Below are positions 56,301 to 64,000 of a stretch of 64,000 bases of DNA, one piece after another. Source of the DNA: Channa striata (lineage: Eukaryota > Chordata > Actinopteri > Anabantiformes > Channidae). The first letter of the stretch is position 1, and the number at the start of each line of letters is the position of its first letter. A program made the translations under genes and the position numbers. Location of the stretch: positions 9,031,945 through 9,095,944 of the forward strand of contig CM065176.1 of assembly GCA_033026295.1 (NCBI GenBank), read 5' to 3'. The notes below the pieces were generated by a model. The model did no database searches. It was not told the DNA's origin and was given only the letters and a program-made list of their open reading frames with translations.

Positions 56301-58638
56301 GCTCTAATGAGAGAATTATGCTCCACTTCATTTGCGTGTTCAAAGCAGCCTGGGCTGGCTCAGTTATGTGCTGATGAATCTGTGTCGACCTAATAAATGT
56401 ACACAGACTTGATTTCTGCTAAGTGTGTACAAGTCTTCCGTGGAATTAGAAAAAAAAAAACAAACCCTGCTGTATCCACTTTTCCTTGAGCTTCAGTTGC
56501 TTTTGATTAGTGTGAGAAGTGCAACTGCAGTGTTGGCGAATAACCTATGAATTACAGAGCCTGTTTCCAGAATGGTATGTACGGCAGTGTCGGAAAGAGT
56601 TGAAAGAGCTTGAAGTTAGTGTGTATATTGAAATGTCATCATAAAAGCGACCACAGAGGGTTGAAAAATGCGTGTCATTCGCTTTCGCTTACAAGGACAA
56701 CAGCACTGTCTTTGTTTAAAGACAAGCCATCTGTTTGATGATGTATAGATTCTGGCTGTAATGAAAGTCTGTGTGGTGGTGGTGTTGCCGCCTCCCCGAT
56801 TTCCCTGCTGCGTTTAAAGCAGCGATCTGAGTTATGTCCAGTTCATGCTGATAACACACACTGAGATGCCATGTTGTCTCAGCTCAGTGATAGTCAGCCG
56901 GGCCACACCTGGTGCACATCACACGCCGTCACTGTACATGCTTGTGTAGCGTATCGGTGCAAATACCTTTCCTGCAAATCTGCCATTCCTGCAGGGTCAT
57001 TAGGGGGTTTGAGGATATGAACGCGGATGTGTGTGTTTGTGTGTGTGGCAACACAGAACATAACCTCTATGTCACACACACACACATGCTAAATGATTCC
57101 ACTGCTTTTATAGCAATTAATATTCTTCTTTGTCTTTTATGGCTTTCTTCTTTTTCATGATTGAACGGTATTTAGGGTCCTTTATTCTTCTTGTTATCTA
57201 AAATCTCTCTGGAACATTTTTTTTTTGTGTGTGTGTTCTCTGTGGGCTGGTGTGTAGCATTTTAATGCTCTTTGGTGCTTTCCAGCTTGTGCACTCAATA
57301 ACTAGCTGAACTCAACAGACAATCTGACGCTCGTAACTCATAAAAACACTGGGATTAGTTTTCAAAGCTTGGTAACCAAGCACACAGGGAAAGTTCATTA
57401 GTCTGCCTTGCTTTTCTTTTGTGAATTTAGCAGCAAGGCAGTTTGATTCTAACAATAAAATATGGCTGTTTTCCCCTTTGAGGCAGCCTGTCTGCAGTAG
57501 TGATGTCTACAGCAATAGCTTTGCCCAGAAGTAGACTAAAACTCCCTTAGATGCTGTCCCATTCCTAATCCTAACCCTTTTAATATTTAACCAGGATCCA
57601 ATACAAGAGTAATTATTTTTCCAAACAAATTACGCCTCAGGCCAAAGCCACTGCAATCTGATACACCATAGCAATACATTCTCTGTCACAAGGCGCTATT
57701 AGTCATTTTAAATTATTTATCAAGCTTGGGTGAATTAGGATTTGCTCCAGTCCTGTTTTATGACTAGCAGACAGCTTCAACGGGATCATGAGAAGCCATA
57801 AATTTCACAAAAACAAACTCTTTTTTTAAAAGCCCCTCTGGAAAAAGCACTGAGAGCTGTCCATATGCGAGGAGTTCACTGACACGCAAGCAATGTTAAA
57901 CTGATGATGCTGCTTTTAGGATATCTTGTTGTTGCCACGTTCTAGTTGCATATTACACCTTTTTTTATATTTTTCATTTATAACTAAAGGGACATATATA
58001 AAAAAAGTCTGATACTATCTAAATATTACTATCATAAATGAGTGCAAAGTGTGACGTTAATAATAGGAATAAAAAGTCGCACAGCAGTGTGGCTTTATGA
58101 CTTTATGAGTGGTGCTGAAAATAGCTTGTGTGGTAAGAACAGAGTCTCATTTAATTCTGCCATCTGCAATGAAAAATAGCAACATTTTTATAGAGCAACA
58201 ACTGCCACCATGAATAGGAGCTATGTTTAACTGGGCTGTCAAACATCTTCTATCAAACATGATGAACACATTTTAGGGGGGGGGGGCATAAAAGCAAGCA
58301 GATGAATTTGTTAAAATTGTAGTTAAAGGGACATGAATTTATTGTGATGAACCAGGGCAGACACTGACTGAAACGAGGGAGGGGGAGCAGGGTGTGGGGT
58401 TATCAAAGCCTCTTTTTTCTCTACATGCAGGGGCCCCACTGGCTGGCCGAGCGCTGGCGAGCTCTGCCCACTTGCCTGCCGCAAATTAGCCAAACTATTT
58501 ACCCTCGTATATGCACATTAGCAAATTCCTCAAATTGAGAAAACAAATGCATCTGTTTTGTTCTGTTGAAAAACTTCATGGGAGCCTGCGTGGGCCTCTG
58601 CACACCAGGCTTTCTCTGTCACAGTGGCAGTCAGTCCG

Positions 58639-58640
<2 letters not shown>

Positions 58641-58688
<48 letters not shown>
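58641..58688 (+). repeat. (CA)24 microsatellite
   Basis: A perfect 48-nt dinucleotide array, probably highly polymorphic. Confidence 0.97.
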
Positions 58689-58690
<2 letters not shown>

Positions 58691-59837
58691 CAGCATGGAG
58701 CCAATTGCAGGTCCCTGCCGGGCCTCCCCAATCCCCCCAATCCTCTCCCCAGCTGGGCAGCTATAGGTTGGATCAGTCTCTTTCAGTGTCTCGCCTGCCC
58801 TCAGTCTGTATCTGTTGTTGACAGTCTCTGTTTTTCACTTTCTGTATGAATCTCTCCCTTTGTAATTGGACCAATCTGAATTCATCAGTAGTCCCATGAC
58901 CTGCCTTAAATAAGGAAATGCAGGGTCCCAGAATGAACATTTCTTGTCTCTCTCGCTCCCTCTCTTTTTAGCAAGTCTTCACTGCCCTTGCTGCATATTT
59001 TCCATCCTGGTGTTAGCTTTTAAATATTCATGCCAGTGAATGGAAGAGGTGAGGGGGGCGAGGGGAAGGTGAGGGGAGGTGGGAAAGAAGAGAAAGAGAA
59101 GAAGGGCACGAAGGAGCCAAGGCAGCGCGCAGCGGTGGGGGCTACCCCCTTTCTGGAGCTCCCTGCGGAGGGATGGCGGGCATACAGGAATGGTGGAGGG
59201 GAGCATCAGCAGGAGGCTCATGATTTATTTAGACCTCGGGGCACCTGTGCCAGTCAGCCGCTGATGGCCATCACCCTGCCAACCCACTGGTGCTTAAATC
59301 CAGAAAAGAAAGACAAATATGAAGCAAGTAGGAAAATTAATATACGTCTCCTGCAGTGACAAATCTCACCTGTCCGGTTAATGATGTTAAGACTTCAAAG
59401 AATAGAGAATTCCATTGTTCGGAGCTCTGAAGCCTACAGTTAAGCGTGGTCGTTTTAACGGCCCTCGACTTTGTGTTGTTTTTCGTTCGCCTGTCGTGTT
59501 TTTTTGCAGCAAGCCTGCAAAACACCTGTAAGGTTGAAGAGGTTCCCCATCTTGTGTGTGCTCCGCCACATTCGCCGTGTGGAAAATCCTGTGTTTCGAA
59601 TAAGCCAATCAATATAAAGCAGAGAGATTGCAGCCTTAGTGAGCTTGAGTGGGCGGCTCGCTGCGTTTTATCAAGGCAGCTTAATTTCCGTCAGCTTAAT
59701 ATCCTGGGAAATGTATGGAAATTGAACTGCGAAGGAGAACAAAGACAAGTAGCCTGGATGAAACGATGTGGTGAAACTCAGAGAGCTCCGTCTTATCATA
59801 GGAGCGCACAGTCCCACACCAGGAACGGAGGTGCTCG

Positions 59838-59838
<1 letters not shown>

Positions 59839-59890
<52 letters not shown>
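59839..59890 (+). repeat. (AC)26 microsatellite
   Basis: A perfect 52-nt array, the longest in the window, 1.15 kb from the (CA)24 array in the same orientation. Confidence 0.97.
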
Positions 59891-59897
<7 letters not shown>

Positions 59898-62800
59898 GAC
59901 ATGCAGCACACACATGTGGGCAGCCTGTCAGTGGGTATTGACAGATGAATCCTTCAGCTGGGCGAAAAAGTTCAACATTTTCCATAAGAGTTGAGAAATT
60001 CTTATTCATTATTTGCCAAAATGTGAGCGGCTGACTAGCGTATATGTTGCAATGAGTGTGCTTGACTACTGGTAGTTAATTAGCTTAGCTGCTACATGTC
60101 TCCTGCTCGCTGGCTGCTCTGTGGAGACACATGGAAGAGCTGCCCAGAGGCAAATTATAAATGAGAAACAGGTTATTAGGATTCTGTCACGCATACTAAG
60201 GTGTTATGACTGTCATAAAAAAGCACAGTAGTGAATACAGGGAGCAGTAATTATCATTTCAGGGATCTTTCTTTTATTTGCAATTTCCTGATAATAGCCG
60301 ATTTCGGCATCTACAGTCAACAAAAACAGGACGGCCATGCCCCTGAGTGGTCGCGAGCTGGAAAAATAACGCTTAATATGAGACAAACCAATGAAAAAGT
60401 CAGCAAAAAAAAAGTAACAACACGCCACAACAGCCACCCAGTCAGGCTGAGCCTAATGAAAGCTCATCTGCATTAATAATAATCTGCCATTGCTTGGGGG
60501 AACGGGAGCGTTGTTCCGGCGCTGGCGAGGAATGCAAAACAGCGACCTTCTGCACACCCCTGCCTCTGTCCTTCTACCCTCCTTTCTCCTTCCCGCACAG
60601 GATACTTTCTCAGAATCTTCCCATAAACACCACCTGCGCTTTTTACTGCACTTTTCCGTCCAAATCCATCTTTCCTGTAGCAACCCGATCCTGGCGTCCA
60701 CCTCCCTTTCTCTACCTCTCCGGTACATACACATTAACGCACGCTTCACAGAACAGTAACTAATAGCAACCTCATTCATTAAAACACCTCTTGATGTTTC
60801 GCACGGAGGCAGGGTAAATGTGGTGGAACGCCTGCCCTGTCTGGCTGGCAGTGTGACGCTAACAACAGATAGAGAGACCGATATACAGGTGGGGCAGCGG
60901 CTCATCTTACACTCTGCCGCCGCTGCAGCCCGCGCTGCGACTGCACCACCCCTGATGGAGACAGATACATATTTCATCAGTTATTAAGGCTAGGACATAA
61001 GCCCGGGGGTGTCAGAGATCCTACGGTAGCATCAGCCAGCTGCACCCATCTTTACTGCCAACATGAATAAAGATATGGGCTCTAAAAGTAGAACGAGAAT
61101 ATGCAGAGAAGTCCATAATACAAGCTTTTTTGTGAAGTTTCCATCTGAATGCATTAGGATCTCTGCTACCAGGGGTCTTTCATTCCAAACTGATGGTACT
61201 GAGAGTACACTGGCCACTTCTAGATTACTAGTGGCATCAACAAGTTGAGTCATTTTCCTTTAAAGTACAACGTGTAATAGACTAATTCTCTGGGCCATCT
61301 ATTAGGCTGCTGATGTACGGCCTCACATCTGCACATGTTGCTGATGCAGGTTTAAGTCTGAGGTGTGTAATGTGTGCATGTTAAATAAGAGACAAGTTGG
61401 CAGGTGCTGACATGTGTTCAGCACAGCTTCAGGCTTCTGGGCTGTTAATATTAAGATTAATTACTGGAGGAAATGACTCTGTCTGTTTTTTCTGTCCTTC
61501 TGTCTCGTGGCATTTGAGCAAAACCTCAAAACATCCAGTGTGAGAAAAGCCTTTCTGTACTTGTACAGAAAAGCTGGGAAACACTTAAAGAACCGTGGAA
61601 AAGTCGCTGTTTATAGTTGCTCCAAACAGCTGTGATCAAAGGTGGGGTGAAAAGAGAGGGCTGGAATATGAAAACGAATTGTTTAGATATGGGGATAATA
61701 GTGTTCCACTCACTTTTACATTAAAAAAAAAATCAAAAAGTGTCACATTGTTGGTTTTAAAAACTTTAGACCTGACATGGACTTCAACGCTGGAAAGTTG
61801 TGTGTGTGTGTGTGTGGGCATCAAAATCTCCCTTCCTAAGTCAGAGTGTCCGATAAGAGAACGTGCTCAGTGACATTGCTGCTGCTGCCTGCCCTGCCTT
61901 CTCACATGCCTTACAAACTGCACATAGTCCTAAACTATGTCTTGCTGCATTCTTCTCATCTCACAGCCTTTAACCAATGAGATAAATAGGACAAACATAC
62001 CCAGCTGGGACAAGACATAATCCCTTTATCTGGCACAGGGTAAGCTTGACTAGGCGGCTCACCTGTTACATCATTAGCTGTAGGCAAGAGGGAAAAAAGG
62101 GGGAGAAGGAAAGGAGAGGAAATAGGGATAGAAGAAGTAAGGCCAGGTTTAGGTCACAAGTTGATGTAATGAGGACGAAAACACTACTGCTTAATTAAGA
62201 ACAGCACCGAAAGAGGCACCGTGGCAAGATTACTGCGACCGCAAGGTAAATGTTTAAATATTTGCAGAGTGAAACTGGCTGCATTCAAGTACAGTGGCAC
62301 CGAGTGTAGAAGTGCCACAGACAGGCCTATTTGACAAGGATAGATGAGCTCAGCTACATGAGCCTGTATTCACAGAGCACTGAAGCGAACCAAGTTGAAA
62401 CTCTAAGCACCCTGAAAGCTGTTCTTGCAAATAGCACATCACTTGTTTACCTTGAATGCTGGTGTTTTATTTGCATGAGTCAACCTTGTGGAAAATCCAT
62501 AACTCATTCACAAGGCTATTACAAGCACATGCGACGTCAACAGCATATCTATGACTTGTCTAAAACACAAACGGCCGCGCGAGTATGAAATGTCAGTGGT
62601 TGTGAGCAACGGCAGGTGACAGTGACTTAGCAGGTACGTCCGCAACGGACTTTCGCGCTGTGGAGACGGTCGGTTTGCCATCGTTATCCAAGTCTTGTGT
62701 CATTTCACCTTATCAATCAACAACAGACGCTGCTGAGGAACACTTAAGTGCACTTAGACAAGACACAAATATTTTGTTTAACGAGAATCAAAGAAGACAA

Positions 62801-63252
62801 CTGAGGGATGTTCTTGTTATACAGACAGGAAGTAGGATTCAGAGTACAACAGAGCCAGTCATTTGGAGCTGGCAAACCACACCTGCATGTAATCTCCAGG
62901 CTGTAAAGGTACCATCTGCAACAGAACCTATCCTGCTATCTTCTCATCTAAAATCATCAAAGACGGTTTGATGTTCTCTAAGCTTTTGAACTCACTATGA
63001 ACTCAACCCGCAGCCAAAGTTTATTTGTTGCCCAAATCGGCATGTGATGTTAGGACACCTGTAGTGCTCGTGTCCCGTGAGCTCATTCTTTGAATCGAAT
63101 TGAAAGACTTGTCTTATTGCTCGCGAGTCCTGGTAAAGAACACAGTCTTGACCCAGTCTGGATGAGCTAAAATGTGCTCACAACACCAAAATGTGCTCAC
63201 AACAATGGTATTAATACAAAAATTGTCCACAGAAGGCTATAAATACATGCCC

Positions 63253-63272
63253 ACACACACACACACACACAG
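63253..63272 (+). repeat. Short (CA)n microsatellite
   Basis: About ten CA units. Confidence 0.85.
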
Positions 63273-64000
63273 TCCCAAATGCCTCAAACCACGGTCACCA
63301 AGTCCCTGGTCTAGGTTTTGGTGACCCGTGGGTAATTTTCTGGTCAATGTCAGCCTTTCTTTCCCCTCCTCCGCTGCCAAGAGGAAATGAAGGGATGATC
63401 TCTCTGCTCTCCTCCACTCGTCACTCCCGAGAAAACAAACAAGAATTTTTTTGCGGCCCGCTTGTTGACCCACAGCTCAGGAGCAACAACAACAGGCTAC
63501 TAGTGGTGTTGACTTCAGGATGAGCTGCTTAAAGTGATATAACAGCACTGGCCTGTTGACATGTCCAGCCCATTTCCTATACAGGGACTTGTATAGATTT
63601 GGGAACTAGTTAGGGGAAATGTTTGTAAAATACACTATGATAAAACTTAAAACCCAAATAAAATAACACATCTGCCAGCTGTTGCCTAATACAGCAGTTT
63701 GAATATCATCATTGTTCACTCGAAGTTCTGAGAAACGTCAGTGCAGCATATATAAAAACACTGCCTGTAAAGACAACAAAACCAAACTTTTCTATCAACA
63801 GAATCCACTAAAATGGGGCAACCAACTTCTCCTGACAGTATCTGCTCTATGCCACCACCTGGCATACAAGTGTGTGGTATGTGTGTGGGGTTGGGCGCTC
63901 ACACGCGTGGTACCGTGGCTCGCGCACACCTGTTCTCCCATCAGCCCGAGCACCAGGCCTGAGCCCCGAACAAAGCATCTCTGTGAACGGATATGGACGC

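Larger units (their letters stand above)
37113..64000 (-). other. Large hipk2 intron (at least 26.9 kb, runs off the right edge)
   Basis: No kinase N-lobe or catalytic-loop coding (VATALMKLKS, HADLKPENIM and so on) is visible on the minus strand up to 64000. In mammals these residues are encoded with the N-terminus in one large exon, which would be obvious here. The whole stretch is therefore intron. It holds CA/TG and GA microsatellites, purine-rich tracts, a G-quadruplex motif at 51061-51096, seven octamer motifs, and a CpG-dense block with an X-box at 56.1-56.3 kb. No transposon was recognised, which is notable for 27 kb. Open frames up to about 180 codons occur but look like random or repeat-driven reading frames. 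Confidence 0.75.

Noticed and set aside
59446..59994. 182-codon open frame containing a long Thr-His run
   Set aside because: The length is created by the (AC)26 array, which has no stop codons in these frames.
60453..60977. 174-codon open frame on the minus strand
   Set aside because: Low-complexity Arg/Ser-rich product with no family resemblance, within the hipk2 intron; not consistent with any missing HIPK2 segment.
37113..64000. Search for the missing hipk2 kinase N-lobe exon in the window
   Set aside because: No minus-strand stretch encodes the conserved glycine loop, HADLKPEN or DFG segments. The exon is inferred to lie beyond 64000.
1..64000. CRISPR arrays, phage, operon-like or tRNA/rRNA genes
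   Set aside because: The sequence is clearly vertebrate nuclear DNA. Repeats seen are simple microsatellites and one DNA transposon fragment, and no cloverleaf or array structure was recognised.

Overview
The window looks like genomic DNA from a ray-finned (teleost) fish. It carries two vertebrate-type, intron-split protein genes, both on the minus strand and in the same order of transcription. Support for a teleost comes from protein sequences that are recognisably vertebrate but diverged from mammals, very short introns (about 100 bp) beside long ones, abundant (CA)n microsatellites, and one non-autonomous hAT-like DNA transposon fragment of a type I associate with fish. The species cannot be named from the sequence.

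Right part (17.0-64.0 kb): the 3' two thirds of a homeodomain-interacting protein kinase 2 gene (hipk2). Thirteen coding exons, all with AG/GT borders and compatible phases, run from 37112 down to a TAG stop at 22345-22347. They encode 844 residues from the kinase activation-segment APE motif to the C-terminus. The long N-terminal coding exon (ATP-binding lobe, catalytic loop) is not in the window. It must lie beyond position 64000, so 37113-64000 is one incomplete intron of at least 26.9 kb. Below the stop, 5.3 kb without coding potential or microsatellites is best read as a long hipk2 3' UTR, ending near an AATAAA at 17048-17053 (minus strand).

Middle (13.6-17.0 kb): a short intergenic gap, then a CpG-island promoter (about 14.5-15.2 kb) with two CCAAT boxes flanking a GC box. 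A probable non-coding first exon and a small signal-peptide exon (13642-13810) follow.

Left part (1-13.8 kb): the 5' part of a KIAA1549-family gene (KIAA1549 by synteny with HIPK2). After a 10.9 kb intron comes one large mucin-like exon (655-2727), then a short exon (460-548) with the family's conserved block; the rest runs off the left edge. The two proteins have no known joint function: HIPK2 is a nuclear Ser/Thr kinase, and the KIAA1549 family is predicted to be type I membrane proteins with a heavily O-glycosylated ectodomain. Their head-to-tail linkage mirrors the human HIPK3-KIAA1549L pair and appears to be old.

The window holds no operons, CRISPR arrays, viral genes or RNA genes that I can support. 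The most notable non-coding structures are a CpG-dense intronic element with a near-perfect RFX X-box (56.1-56.3 kb), an intronic G-quadruplex motif (51.06 kb), an excess of octamer (POU) motifs in the long hipk2 intron, a transposon fragment with three tandem CRE-like sites and odd flanking repeats (9.7-10.2 kb), and ambiguous tandem splice acceptors in both genes.
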